Source of the DNA: Hymenobacter artigasi
GTDB taxonomy: Bacteria > Bacteroidota > Bacteroidia > Cytophagales > Hymenobacteraceae
Direction: 5' to 3'
Assembly: GCF_012275535.1 (NCBI RefSeq)
Contig: NZ_JAAVTK010000012.1
Location: 115,874 to 179,873 of the forward strand
DNA: 64,000 bases
Below, piece after piece: positions 37,095 through 46,357 of the stretch. Each line of letters starts with the position of its first letter. Positions within the stretch are counted from its first letter, which is position 1. The position numbers and the translations under genes were made by a program. The notes beneath the pieces are model-generated. The model saw only the letters and a list, made by a program, of their open reading frames with translations. It was not told where the DNA came from and made no database searches.

Positions 37095-38135
37095 ATGACT
37101 GCTCCGCGCCGCGCCCGCCCTTCCAAACCCGCTACCATCAAGGATGTGGCCAGGGCGCTGGGCATTTCCATCTCCACGGTTTCGCGGGCCATGCGGGGTT
37201 TCCCGGAGGTGAACAACGAAACCCGGCAGGCCGTGCTGCGCACCGCCGAGGAGCTGGACTACCAGCCCAACCAGGTGGCCCTGAGCCTGGTAACCAAGCA
37301 CACCCACAGCATCGGGGTCATCGTGCCGAACCTCGATTACTTCTTTGCCACGGCTGTGCGCGGCATCGACGAGCTGGCCATCGAGGCCGGCTACACGGTG
37401 CTCACCTGCCAGTCGAACGAGTCGTACGGCCGCGAAATCACCAATACCCAGCGCCTGGTGAATAGCCGCGTCGATGGCCTCATCGTGTCCATATCGAGTG
37501 CCACAAGCAGCCTCGACCACTTCCGGCGACTGTTGCAGCGCGAGGTGCCCATGGTGTTTTTCGACCGCGTGAATGCCGACCTGGAGGCCAACAAGGTGAT
37601 GCTGCATAATTACGACGGCGCGGTGCAGGCCGTGAGCCACCTCATTGAGCAGGGCTGCCGGCGCATTGCCTACCTGGCCGGCCCGGCCAGCCTGAGCATC
37701 AGCAACCAGCGCAAGGAGGGCTACTTGGGGACCCTGCGCCAACACGGCCTGCCGGTGTCCGACGACTTCATCGTGCACTGCGAGTTCGACCGCGAGCACG
37801 CCTACCGCGCCACCCTGCGCCTGCTCGACGGGGCCGAGCGGCCCGACGCCATTTTCACGGTCAGCGACCGCATTGCGATAGGCGCGCTGCTGGCCCTGCG
37901 CGAGCGCGGCGTGCGCGTGCCGGATGATATCGCGCTGGTCGGCTTCAACGACGAGCCGGTGGCCAGCCTGCTTACGCCCTCGCTTTCCAGCGTAGCCCAG
38001 CCGGCCTTTGAGATGGGCCGCATCGCCGCGCAGCTGTTTGTAGAACAGATGAATAGCGACGAAATCCGGCCCTACCAGACGGTGGTATTGAAGCCCACGC
38101 TGATGGTGCGCGAGTCGTCGCTGCGGCGGCGGTAA
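37095..38135 (+). CDS. LacI-family transcriptional regulator of the alginate locus
   Basis: 346 residues from the ATG at 37095. The N-terminal helix-turn-helix (TIKDVARALGISISTVSRAM, then RGFPEVNNETRQAV) is typical LacI. The periplasmic-binding-protein-like effector domain carries HSIGVIVPNLDYFF near the start, the conserved RRIAYLAGP and DAIFTVSDRIAIGAL blocks, and ends VLKPTLMVRESS. It is central in the locus, with the same palindrome on both sides (36766 and 38386), so it probably represses or activates both arms in response to an alginate catabolite such as DEH or KDG. The effector identity is inference. Confidence 0.92.
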   Translation: MTAPRRARPSKPATIKDVARALGISISTVSRAMRGFPEVNNETRQAVLRTAEELDYQPNQVALSLVTKHTHSIGVIVPNLDYFFATAVRGIDELAIEAGYTVLTCQSNESYGREITNTQRLVNSRVDGLIVSISSATSSLDHFRRLLQREVPMVFFDRVNADLEANKVMLHNYDGAVQAVSHLIEQGCRRIAYLAGPASLSISNQRKEGYLGTLRQHGLPVSDDFIVHCEFDREHAYRATLRLLDGAERPDAIFTVSDRIAIGALLALRERGVRVPDDIALVGFNDEPVASLLTPSLSSVAQPAFEMGRIAAQLFVEQMNSDEIRPYQTVVLKPTLMVRESSLRRR

Positions 38136-38141
38136 AAAATC

Positions 38142-38232
38142 AAGTAGGGTGCGGGGCTGGCCCCCGCCCGTCGTTGAACGACCCGTTTGAGTTTCATTCA
38201 ACGACGGGCGGGGGCCAGCCCGCACCCTGCTT
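38142..38232. repeat. Palindromic repeat (TAGGGTGCGGGG family), copy 3
   Basis: Arms from AAGTAGGGTGCGGGGCTGGC and its complement around a short loop, just 7 bp after the lacI-type stop codon; it may double as that gene's terminator. Confidence 0.85.
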
Positions 38233-38365
38233 AGGACAGAACGCAGGAACTCCCCCACGCTAAACACGAGGTAACGCGGACAGATTGGGCCAACTAAATG
38301 CAGGCAACTATATAGCCCGCACCGCATCTCGTTCCTGAATTAAAATTTATTTATACTTTAACAAG

Positions 38366-38423
38366 AGCCCTGATTTTTTCAAGAAAACGTTACCGGTAAC
38401 GTTTTCTTGAAAAAATCAGGGCT
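38366..38423. promoter_or_regulatory. 58-bp perfect palindrome containing LacI-family operator, site 2
   Basis: A spacer-free perfect palindrome of 29-bp arms (outer end AGCCCTGATTTTTTCAAG). Its central 18 bp (38386-38403) equals site 1. It lies 402 bp upstream of the plus-arm SusC. The A/T runs inside the arms would also make a strong cruciform or terminator-like stem. The remaining 38424-38824 is AT-rich leader with no gene seen. Confidence 0.8.
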
Positions 38424-38824
38424 TTAATGTGCATTTTTGATGAAATAAGGTTGCTATTGGGTAATGATTCAACTAGCTTGCAGTAGGCAATGGCCGCAAA
38501 CCATTGCGCATTTCGCGTAATTATTATTGAACAATACCAATAATACTCATTTCCGACAACCTAGCTGCTTGGAGATGCTGCTGCTGCCGGAATACCCCAA
38601 TCAGTTCGTCAATAAGCACTGAGCCGGGCACCTGCGAACCCTTCGTCTGAGCTGGTCAATTAAGCCAGTAAAAAACGTTTCGGTATTACCGGCTTCGGTG
38701 CACCGAATACCTCCCGAGCGCCTGCTACCGGCCTCGCCCCACACTCTCCTCTGCCCGCATTCGATTGCGGCCGCTTCTGCGGAACTAAGAGCCACTTCAA
38801 ATTCCCACTAAACCCTTAGTTATC

Positions 38825-41800
38825 ATGAAAAACGCGTATAAATTGCTGTGCCTGTTGTGCCTGATACTGGCGCAGCTCACGGCGCTGCCGGCACTGGCCC
38901 AGACCCGTGCCGTGAGCGGCAAAGTCACGGGGCCCGATGGCGCGGGCATTCCCGGCGTGACGGTGGTGGTGAAGGGCACCACGCAAGGCACCGGCACCGA
39001 CCCCAACGGGGATTTTCGCCTCGAAAACGTGCCCGAGCAGGCCACGCTGGTCATCAGCTCGGTAGGATTTAAGGCCGAGGAAATGGCCCTCAATGGCCGC
39101 AGTACCTTGAATGTGAAGCTGGCCGAGGAAACCCAGCAGCTCGGCGACGTGGTGGTGGTGGGCTACGGCACCCAGCAGAAATCGCACCTGACCGGGGCCG
39201 TGGGCAAGGTAACCAACGAAAACCTGAGCCAGATTCCGGTGGCGCGCCCCGACCAGGCCCTGATTGGCAAGCTGGCCGGCGTGCAGATTCTGACCACCAA
39301 CGCCCAGGCCGGCGCGGCGCCCACCATTCAGGTGCGCAGCTCGGCCTCCATCACGGCGGGCAGCTCGCCGCTGATTGTGGTGGACGGCTACCCGGTGCCC
39401 ACGGACTTGTCGGCCATCGACATGAACGACGTGGAAAGCATTGAGGTGCTGAAGGATGCGGCCTCGGCGGCCATCTACGGCTCGCGGGGTGCCAACGGCG
39501 TGATTCTGGTGACAACCAAGAGCGGCAAATCGGGCAAAACCAAGGTGAGCTTCAACACCTACGCCGGCGTGCAGAACACGGTGAAACGCCTGCCCCTCTA
39601 CAACCTCGACGAGTGGGCCGCCTACGTGCGCAGCCAGAACAACGACGTGCTTTCGCCCCAGATTCTGACCGCCCAGCGCTTCAATGCCAACACCGATGCG
39701 CAGGATATCGTTTTCCGGACCGGCAACATGCAGAGCTACCAGCTGAACGTGCAGGGCGGCAGCGACGCGGCCAAGTTCTTCGTATCGGGCAGCTATTTGA
39801 AGAACAAAGGCGTGGTGCTGAACAACGACTACACCAAGTACAACGTCCGGGCCAATGTAGACTTCAAGCTCAGCAAGAACTTCGATGCCGGCATCAGCAT
39901 CAACCCCTCGTATGCCGACCAGAACGAGCTGGCCGTGTCTTTGCACGATGCCATTCGCAGCATTCCGAACTGGATACCGGTGTACACTGATGCGGCTACG
40001 GCGGCCGTAACGGGCAAGCCGGTGGGCTCCTACCTGCACCAGCGCGATTTCGACATCACCCGCAACCCCTTTTACGCCACCACCGGGCTGCCCACCATCT
40101 CGACCAGCGGCGACAACAACGGCCTGGCCCAAATCAACGGGCAGCCGGCGCGCAACACTGAGCTGCGCACCATCTCGAATGGCTACGTGAAATGGAACAT
40201 CACGCCCGGCTTGTCGTTTCGCTCGTCGCTGGGCTTTTTCACCCGCAACTACGAGCGCACCTACTTCCAGTCGTCGTATGCCAAAACCGATGCCTACACC
40301 CAGGGCGACGCCGTAGCCCGCGCCGCCACCCGCGCCACGCTCAGCACCAACAGCGTGCTGGACGTGCTGAACGAAAATATTGCCAGCTACAAGCGCGACA
40401 TTGGCCTGCACAGCTTCGACGCCATTGCCGGCTACACGGTGCAGGGCACGCAGTATAAATCGGCCAACGAGGAAGCCACCAACTTCGCCACCGATAACAT
40501 TCAGACCCTGAACGCGGGCACAGCTTCGGCGGTGTCGTCGTCGAAGGAGGAGAACCGGCTGCAGTCGTTCCTGTTCCGCGTCAACTACGCTTACAAGGAA
40601 ACCTACCTGCTGTCGCTGGGCTCGCGTTGGGACGGCTCGACGCGCTTCGGCGCCAACAACCGCTGGGGCTACTTCCCGTCGGCCTCGGTGGGCGTGCGCG
40701 TGAGCGAGATGCCGTTTTTGAAGGGCAACCCCACGCTGAGCGAGCTGAAAGTGCGGGCCAGCTTCGGCGCCACCGGCAACAACAACATAGGCAACTACTC
40801 GTCGCGGGCCCTGGTGGCCCCGGCCGGAGCCGTGCTGGGCGCCTCGGAAGGCGTGACGCCGGCCTTCAACGTGAGCACCTACGGCAACCCGAATCTGGGT
40901 TGGGAGCGCACGCTCTCGCTGAATGCGGGCTTGGACCTGGGCTTTTTCGATAACCGCCTGCGCCTCACGGTGGATGCCTACGAGTCGACCACCGATAAGC
41001 TGTTGCTCAACGTGCCTATTTCCAGCGTCACGGGCTTCGATAGCTACCTGGCCAACCAGGGCAAAATCCGCAACCGGGGCCTGGAGCTGGAAGCGACCGG
41101 CCGCATCATCCAGAGCACCAACGTGAACTGGACGCTGACCGGCGTGGCTGCCTTCACCCGCAACGAGCTGGTGGATTTGGGCGGTGCGCAGCAGCTCATC
41201 AGCACTGGCGACCCCAAGCGCAACAACTTCTTCCTGGCCCAGGTGGGGCAGCCGCTGGTGCAGTTCTACGGCTACCAGACCGACCGGCAGGTACCCATGA
41301 CGGGCACCAACTACTGGCCCATCGGCGTGGCCGCGGAGCGCGTGATTGTGAAGGACTTGAACGGCGACGGCAAGATTGACGCCAACGACCGCACCGCCCT
41401 CGGGAGCCCCTACCCCACCTTCACCTGGGGCCTCACCAACACCCTGCGCGTGGGCCCGGCCGACCTGAGCGTCGTGCTGCAAGGCTCGCACGGGGCCAAG
41501 ATTTTCAACATCGACCCGCACTACTACGAAGGCCAGTTCACGGCCACCGGCTCGACGGCCTACCTCAACCTCTCGCCGGCTGACCAGGCGTTCACCCGCA
41601 TCAAATCGGAAACCGACTACGAAGTACAGGACGCCTCCTACGTGGCCCTGCGCAGTCTCAACCTGGGCTACGCCGTGCCCAAGTCCTTCGGCCAGAAAGC
41701 CGGCCTGAGCAACCTGCGGGTGTACGTGACCACGGCCAACCTCTTCTACATCATGGCCAAAGGCTACACCAGCCTCAACCCCGAAGGCATTTCCGCCGAC

Positions 41801-41890
41801 TTCGCCAACGACCCGCTGCGCAAAGGCTGGCAGAAAGGCGCGTACCCCGTGGCCCGCACCATCGCGCTGGGCATCAATGCTGAGTTTTAA
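38825..41890 (+). CDS. SusC/RagA-family TonB-dependent transporter (alginate locus, plus arm)
   Basis: 1021 residues. A signal peptide ends at PALAQ (about residue 26). Then come the CarboxypepD_reg-like domain (VSGKVTGPDGAGIPGVTV), plug start DVVVVGYGTQQKSHLTGAVG, PLIVVDGYPVP and IEVLKDAASAAIYGSRGANG blocks, and a barrel ending VARTIALGINAEF. It is first in the plus arm, followed by its SusD at 42119 with a palindrome in between. It would import alginate oligomers. Sequence blocks differ clearly from the minus-arm SusC (25989-29192), so this is not a recent tandem copy. Confidence 0.95.
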   Translation: MKNAYKLLCLLCLILAQLTALPALAQTRAVSGKVTGPDGAGIPGVTVVVKGTTQGTGTDPNGDFRLENVPEQATLVISSVGFKAEEMALNGRSTLNVKLAEETQQLGDVVVVGYGTQQKSHLTGAVGKVTNENLSQIPVARPDQALIGKLAGVQILTTNAQAGAAPTIQVRSSASITAGSSPLIVVDGYPVPTDLSAIDMNDVESIEVLKDAASAAIYGSRGANGVILVTTKSGKSGKTKVSFNTYAGVQNTVKRLPLYNLDEWAAYVRSQNNDVLSPQILTAQRFNANTDAQDIVFRTGNMQSYQLNVQGGSDAAKFFVSGSYLKNKGVVLNNDYTKYNVRANVDFKLSKNFDAGISINPSYADQNELAVSLHDAIRSIPNWIPVYTDAATAAVTGKPVGSYLHQRDFDITRNPFYATTGLPTISTSGDNNGLAQINGQPARNTELRTISNGYVKWNITPGLSFRSSLGFFTRNYERTYFQSSYAKTDAYTQGDAVARAATRATLSTNSVLDVLNENIASYKRDIGLHSFDAIAGYTVQGTQYKSANEEATNFATDNIQTLNAGTASAVSSSKEENRLQSFLFRVNYAYKETYLLSLGSRWDGSTRFGANNRWGYFPSASVGVRVSEMPFLKGNPTLSELKVRASFGATGNNNIGNYSSRALVAPAGAVLGASEGVTPAFNVSTYGNPNLGWERTLSLNAGLDLGFFDNRLRLTVDAYESTTDKLLLNVPISSVTGFDSYLANQGKIRNRGLELEATGRIIQSTNVNWTLTGVAAFTRNELVDLGGAQQLISTGDPKRNNFFLAQVGQPLVQFYGYQTDRQVPMTGTNYWPIGVAAERVIVKDLNGDGKIDANDRTALGSPYPTFTWGLTNTLRVGPADLSVVLQGSHGAKIFNIDPHYYEGQFTATGSTAYLNLSPADQAFTRIKSETDYEVQDASYVALRSLNLGYAVPKSFGQKAGLSNLRVYVTTANLFYIMAKGYTSLNPEGISADFANDPLRKGWQKGAYPVARTIALGINAEF

Positions 41891-41938
41891 GGAGATATTG
41901 AGGGAGTCGTTGACCGATAACAGAACGGTCGCAGAACG

Positions 41939-42047
41939 GTCATGCCGAGCGAAGTCGAGGCATCTCGCGTGCCACCACTACTCACCGACGTTCGCACCGA
42001 TTGGATTACTGCCACACGCGAGATGCCTCGGCTCCGCTCGGCATGAC
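41939..42047. repeat. Palindromic repeat (GTCATGCCGAGCG family) between susC and susD
   Basis: 33-nt arms beginning GTCATGCCGAGCGAAGTCGA, inverted at the right end with one or two mismatches, around a 44-nt loop. Same family as the outer arms at 6136-6347 and the copy at 55312-55436. Confidence 0.85.
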
Positions 42048-42118
42048 GGGCAACGATTCCCCTCATCTTCCTTCCCAAAGAAACCTGCCACCTCCCACCC
42101 AAGTCGCTCTTATCGAAC

Positions 42119-43504
42119 ATGAAAAAGTCCCTATTCCTGCTGGCCTGCGCCGGGCTGTGCCTGGCTGGCTGCAAAGATTACCTCAACATCACCCCGGCCT
42201 CGAGCCTGGTGGAAGACAGCTACTTCCGCAACACCTCCGAAGTCGAAACCGGCGTTATCAACATCTACAACGCCCTGCAGCGCGTGGTGCCGTACGAAAT
42301 CAACCTCACCGAGCTGCGCTCTGACAACATCGTGCCCAACAACCTGGAGGGGGACTATGCCACGATTGAGAACTTCGCCGACACGCCCACGAACGACTTC
42401 ACCACCAACATGTGGAGCACCTCGTACTACGCCATTGCCCGCGCCAACATCGTGCTCAAGTACCTGGGCAACGTCACGGATGCCGATAAAAAGGCGCGCT
42501 TTGAGGGCGAGGCCCGCTTCGCCCGCGCCCTGATGCACTTCAACCTCGTGCGCCTGTACGGCGATGTGCCAATCGCCATCACCACCCTTGCCGCGACCGA
42601 AACCGATGCTCTGCGCCGCCGCCCGGTGGCCGAAGTTTACACCCAGATTATCAGCGACCTGCAGGCCGCCGAAAACCTGCTGCCCACCACTTGGGAAACC
42701 GTGAATCTGGGCCGCGCCACCAAAGGGGCCGCCCGCGCCCTGCTGGCCAAAGTCTACCTCACCCAGCAGAACTACGCCGCCGCCAAAACCGAAATCGACA
42801 ACCTGCTGGCCCCGCCCACCACCTACCAGCTGCTGCCGAGCTTCGCGACGGTGTTTTCGCCGGCCAGTGAGATGAATGCCGAAATCATCTTTGCCATTCG
42901 CTACAAAACGGCCGCCAACGGCGAAGGCCAGGGCTTTTCCTACGATTTCTCGAAGGATGGCGCCACCCGCGGCCTCAAGCCGCCCACCGATTTCCAGCCC
43001 CTGTTCGTGACGGCCGACGCCGTGCGCCGCGCCACTTCCTACACCGGCACCGGGGCCACGGCCTACGTGAATAAATTCCCGGACGCCGCCAACACCGGCG
43101 CCCGCCGCGACGCCGGCACCGACTGGATTGTGTTGCGCTACGGGGAGGTGCTGCTCATGCAGGCCGAAATTCTGAACGAGCTGAGCGGCCCCGCCGCCGG
43201 CCTGCCGGCCCTCAACGCCATCCGCACCCGGGCCGGGGTGCCCGTGTACACCATCGCCACCCTGCCCACCAAGGCTGCCTTCTTCACCGCCCTCAAAACC
43301 GAGCGCCGCCTGGAGCTGGCCTTCGAAAACTACCGCTGGTACGACCTGCTCCGCTGGAACGAAGCCGTGCCGACCATGAATGCCCACTTCATCGCCACCG
43401 GCCGCCCCGGCCTCAGCATGCCCACTTTCCGTACGCTCTACCCGGTGCCGCAGCGCGAAATTGACCTGAGCAAGGGCGTGATTACGCAGAATACGGGGTA
43501 TTAA
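42119..43504 (+). CDS. SusD/RagB-family outer-membrane lipoprotein (alginate locus, plus arm)
   Basis: 461 residues. Lipobox AGC at about residue 19 followed by KDYLNITPASSLVEDSYFRNTSEVE. SusD landmarks are ARFARALMHFNLVRLYGDVPIA, DWIVLRYGEVLLMQAEILNEL and ERRLELAFENYRWYDLLRWNE. It resembles the SusD partners found in marine alginate loci, where it captures oligoalginate for the adjacent SusC. Shorter than the minus-arm SusD by 83 residues. Confidence 0.94.
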   Translation: MKKSLFLLACAGLCLAGCKDYLNITPASSLVEDSYFRNTSEVETGVINIYNALQRVVPYEINLTELRSDNIVPNNLEGDYATIENFADTPTNDFTTNMWSTSYYAIARANIVLKYLGNVTDADKKARFEGEARFARALMHFNLVRLYGDVPIAITTLAATETDALRRRPVAEVYTQIISDLQAAENLLPTTWETVNLGRATKGAARALLAKVYLTQQNYAAAKTEIDNLLAPPTTYQLLPSFATVFSPASEMNAEIIFAIRYKTAANGEGQGFSYDFSKDGATRGLKPPTDFQPLFVTADAVRRATSYTGTGATAYVNKFPDAANTGARRDAGTDWIVLRYGEVLLMQAEILNELSGPAAGLPALNAIRTRAGVPVYTIATLPTKAAFFTALKTERRLELAFENYRWYDLLRWNEAVPTMNAHFIATGRPGLSMPTFRTLYPVPQREIDLSKGVITQNTGY

Positions 43505-43506
43505 CC

Positions 43507-43576
43507 TGTAGCACATGCTTTAGCTTGTGCCCGTTGGAGCCGCGCTCAACGGGCACAAGCTAAAGCATGTGCTACA
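43507..43576. repeat. Palindromic repeat (GTAGCACATGCTTTAGCTTG family), copy 2
   Basis: 30-bp perfect arms starting TGTAGCACATGCTTTAGCTT around a 10-nt loop, 3 bp after the susD stop codon. The ATG at 43567 that opens the next reading frame lies inside its right arm. The other copy is nested at 23964-24041. Confidence 0.88.
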
Positions 43577-44646
43577 TATCCGGTGCCCACCCGAACACAA
43601 CCAAACCACTCCTCCCGTTGAACACCTCGACCACTCCCCTCCTCCCAGTCGTCACCTTCGGAGAAATCATGATGCGGCTGTCGCCGCCGCAGCACCAGCG
43701 TTTCGGCCAGGCCACGGGCCTGGAGATTACCTACGGTGGCGGTGAGGCCAACGTGGCCGCCGCCGTGGCCGGCCTGGGCGTGCCCGCCGCGCACGTCACC
43801 TGCTTCCCCGACAACGACCTGGGCCGGGCCGCCGCGACGTTCTTCGGCCGCTATGGCGTGCGCATGGACCACGCCGTGTACCAGGGCGACCGGCTGGGGC
43901 TGTACTTCCTCGAAACCGGAGCCGCTATGCGGGCCAGCAAAGTGGTGTACGACCGCGCCCACTCGGCCTTCGCGCAACTCGACCCGGCGGCATTCAACTG
44001 GGACGAGATATTGAAAGATGCCGGCTGGCTGCACTGGACGGGCATCACGGCCGCCATTTCGGCCCCGGCCGCTGAGGCCACGCGCCAGGCCATTGCCGCC
44101 GCGCGCCGCCTGGGCCTCACCGTGTCGGCCGACGTGAACTACCGCCGCAACCTGTGGCAATACGGCGAGCTGGCCCAGGACGTAATGCCCGAGCTGGTGG
44201 CCGGCTGCGACGTCATCGTGTGCTCCGAACACGACGCGGATGACCTGTTCGGCGTCCGCGCCGCGCCGGGGGCCGAGGTCAGCTTTGCCTCGGTAGGTGA
44301 GCAGCTGCTGGCCCGCTTCCCGCAGCTGCGTCAGGTCATCTCCACCCGTCGCCAGACCCAAAGCGCCTCGCACGAGCGCATCAAGGGCATGTTCTTCGAT
44401 GGCACGTACTATGAAACGCCCTACGTCGACATCACGCCCGTGGTCGACCGCATTGGCGGCGGCGACGCCTTTTTGGGGGGCTTCATCTACGGCTCGCTGG
44501 CCTATGCCACGCCGCTCGAAGCCCTGCGCTTTGCCGTCACGGCCTCGGCCCTCAAGCACACCATTCCCGGCGACGTGAACCTGGTGACGGTGGCCGAAGT
44601 GGAGCACGTGATGCAGGGCAACACCACCGGCCGCCTGGTGCGGTAG
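43567..44646 (+). CDS. kdgK: 2-keto-3-deoxygluconate kinase (PfkB family)
   Basis: 359 residues as drawn. PfkB-family sugar kinase: N-terminal VVTFGEIMMRLSPP and the substrate loop YGGGEANVAAAVAGLG, a central HWTGITAAI part, and the C-terminal ATP/catalytic motif DRIGGGDAFLGGFIYG with the catalytic Asp. KDG kinase phosphorylates KDG to KDPG, which the next gene product cleaves. The ATG at 43567 falls within a palindromic repeat and the first 25 residues are unlike the family. A TTG at 43618, or another non-ATG start close to VVTFGE, may be the real one. Confidence 0.9.
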   Translation: MCYISGAHPNTTKPLLPLNTSTTPLLPVVTFGEIMMRLSPPQHQRFGQATGLEITYGGGEANVAAAVAGLGVPAAHVTCFPDNDLGRAAATFFGRYGVRMDHAVYQGDRLGLYFLETGAAMRASKVVYDRAHSAFAQLDPAAFNWDEILKDAGWLHWTGITAAISAPAAEATRQAIAAARRLGLTVSADVNYRRNLWQYGELAQDVMPELVAGCDVIVCSEHDADDLFGVRAAPGAEVSFASVGEQLLARFPQLRQVISTRRQTQSASHERIKGMFFDGTYYETPYVDITPVVDRIGGGDAFLGGFIYGSLAYATPLEALRFAVTASALKHTIPGDVNLVTVAEVEHVMQGNTTGRLVR

Positions 44647-44654
44647 CTTTTTTG

Positions 44655-44792
44655 AGCTGATAGCTACTAGCTGTCAGCCATTAGCTTACAAGTAGTCACG
44701 AGCTTTCAAAAAAAGAGCATTGCACCTACTCCCTGCGCAAGCTCTCAGTTCTGAATCAACATCAAAAAGCTAACGGCTAATAGCTAACAGCT
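44655..44792. repeat. Imperfect inverted repeat between kdgK and eda
   Basis: Left part AGCTGATAGCTACTAGCTG and right part TAATAGCTAACAGCT form an imperfect palindrome around about 80 nt. The arms also contain short TAGCT direct repeats. Low-GC compared with its neighbours. Confidence 0.65.
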
Positions 44793-44800
44793 AAACAACC

Positions 44801-45448
44801 ATGTCCGCTACCCTCGATACCCTGCTGCGCTACCCGCTGGTGCCCGTTTTCTACCACCCCGATGCGGCCTATGCCGGCCAGGTGCTGCGCGCCTGCTACG
44901 CGGCCGGGCTGCGCGTGTTCGAGTTCACCAACCGGGGGCCGGCGGCGGTGGCGGTGTTTGCCACGCTGGTGGAAGTGGTGCGGGCCGAGTGTCCGGATAT
45001 GCTGCTGGGCATCGGCACCATTTTCACGGCTGCGGAAGCGGAGCAATTCATCGACGCCGGGGCGGCCTTCGTGGTGCAGCCCTGCGCCACGGCCGATGTG
45101 GCCGCTGTGTGCCAGGCGCGGGCCGTGGCCTGGCTGCCGGGGGCCCAAACGGTATCGGAAGTGTACCAGGCCACCCGCCTGGGCGCGGCGCTGGTGAAGA
45201 TATTTCCGGGCAACGTGGTGGGGCCGGGCTTCGTGAAAAGCCTGCGCGGCCCCCTGCCCCACGTGCCCCTGATGGTGACCGGCGGCGTGTCGCCCACGGC
45301 CGAGAGTATCGGCGAGTGGCTGGGAGCCGGGGCCAACGCCGTGGGCCTGGGCGCGCAGCTTTTCCCTGCCGGCACCGACCCGGCTACCCTGGTGCCCCAG
45401 CTCACCGCCCTGCTGGCCGAGGCCCGGCGTCTGACCGGCCAGGCCTGA
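44801..45448 (+). CDS. eda: KDPG aldolase
   Basis: 215 residues, the usual size for a KDPG/KHG aldolase TIM barrel. Catalytic Glu41 and Arg45 are in VFEFTNRG, the Schiff-base Lys133 in LVKIFPGNVVGP, and the phosphate-binding segment in MVTGGVSP. It splits KDPG to pyruvate and glyceraldehyde-3-phosphate, the last dedicated step of alginate breakdown. It follows kdgK and is in the same orientation as the PL7 lyase and FBPase genes, so all are probably one transcription unit. Confidence 0.94.
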   Translation: MSATLDTLLRYPLVPVFYHPDAAYAGQVLRACYAAGLRVFEFTNRGPAAVAVFATLVEVVRAECPDMLLGIGTIFTAAEAEQFIDAGAAFVVQPCATADVAAVCQARAVAWLPGAQTVSEVYQATRLGAALVKIFPGNVVGPGFVKSLRGPLPHVPLMVTGGVSPTAESIGEWLGAGANAVGLGAQLFPAGTDPATLVPQLTALLAEARRLTGQA

Positions 45449-45501
45449 CAACCGCCTATTATTCAGCCTAGTATTTGTCCTAAAACTTCCTTCCCATTTC
45501 C

Positions 45502-46317
45502 ATGCGATTCGCTTTCGTGCCCCACTACCGGCAGGTTGCCGGCTGGCTCCTGCTTCCGGCCCTGCTGGCCTGCTCTACGGCCGCCAGCGTGCCACCGGCC
45601 ACGCCCGCCACGCCGCCGGCCGCCGCACTCCTCTACCCGGCCCAGGTACTGAACCTGGAGGCCTGGAAGGTGACCCTCCCCGAAAATACTGCCCACGCCG
45701 GCGACCCCGTGGATGAGGTGTTCCGACCCGAGCTTGATACCTACGCTCACCCCACCTTCTTCCACCTCAACGACGCGAAAGACGCCGTGGTGTTCCGGGC
45801 CTACGTAGATGCGCCCACTACCAAAGGCTCGGGCTACCCGCGCTGCGAGCTGCGCGAAATGACCGCGCCGGCTACTTCCGACAAGCTAAAGGCCGTGTGG
45901 GGCTCGGCCACGGGCACGCACACCATGCTGATTGACCAGGCCGTGACGCACCTGCCCGACGTGAAAAAGCACGTCGTGGTGGGCCAGATTCACGATGCGG
46001 ATGACGACGTAATTGTGTTCCGCCTCGAAGACCGCAAGCTGTTCGTTGACCTCAACGGGACGCAGGGGCCGATTCTGACCAGCAGCTACGTGCTGGGCAC
46101 GCGCTTTACGGTGCAGTTTTCGGTAGCCAATAACAAGACCGACTGCTATTACAACGGCACCAAAGTGTATACCTACAACAAGGCGTTTGCGGGGGCCTAT
46201 TTCAAGGCCGGGGTCTACGTGCAGTCGTCGTGCCAGAACAGCAAGAAGGTAGCCGGCGAGCCCTGCACCTCCTACGGCGAAGTACAGATTTACAACCTCC
46301 AGGTAACGCATCAGTAA
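45502..46317 (+). CDS. PL7-family alginate lyase, lipoprotein
   Basis: 271 residues. A lipoprotein signal with LLAC lipobox (about residues 21-24) is followed by a Pro/Ala-rich linker to about 43. The beta-jelly-roll PL7 domain shows all three family signatures: RCELRE (114-119), QIH (162-164) and YFKAGVYVQ (233-241). The isoleucine in QIH is usually linked to activity on guluronate-containing blocks. The lipid anchor suggests display at the outer membrane, where it would cut polymer into pieces small enough for the SusC/D systems. Confidence 0.94.
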   Translation: MRFAFVPHYRQVAGWLLLPALLACSTAASVPPATPATPPAAALLYPAQVLNLEAWKVTLPENTAHAGDPVDEVFRPELDTYAHPTFFHLNDAKDAVVFRAYVDAPTTKGSGYPRCELREMTAPATSDKLKAVWGSATGTHTMLIDQAVTHLPDVKKHVVVGQIHDADDDVIVFRLEDRKLFVDLNGTQGPILTSSYVLGTRFTVQFSVANNKTDCYYNGTKVYTYNKAFAGAYFKAGVYVQSSCQNSKKVAGEPCTSYGEVQIYNLQVTHQ

Positions 46318-46357
46318 GCCCGCCCGGCCCACCCTTTCATCCCCCCTTCAACCACCC

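Noticed and set aside
38816..41521. 901-codon minus-strand frame opposite the plus-arm susC
   Set aside because: Antisense shadow in GC-rich DNA; the plus strand has every SusC landmark.
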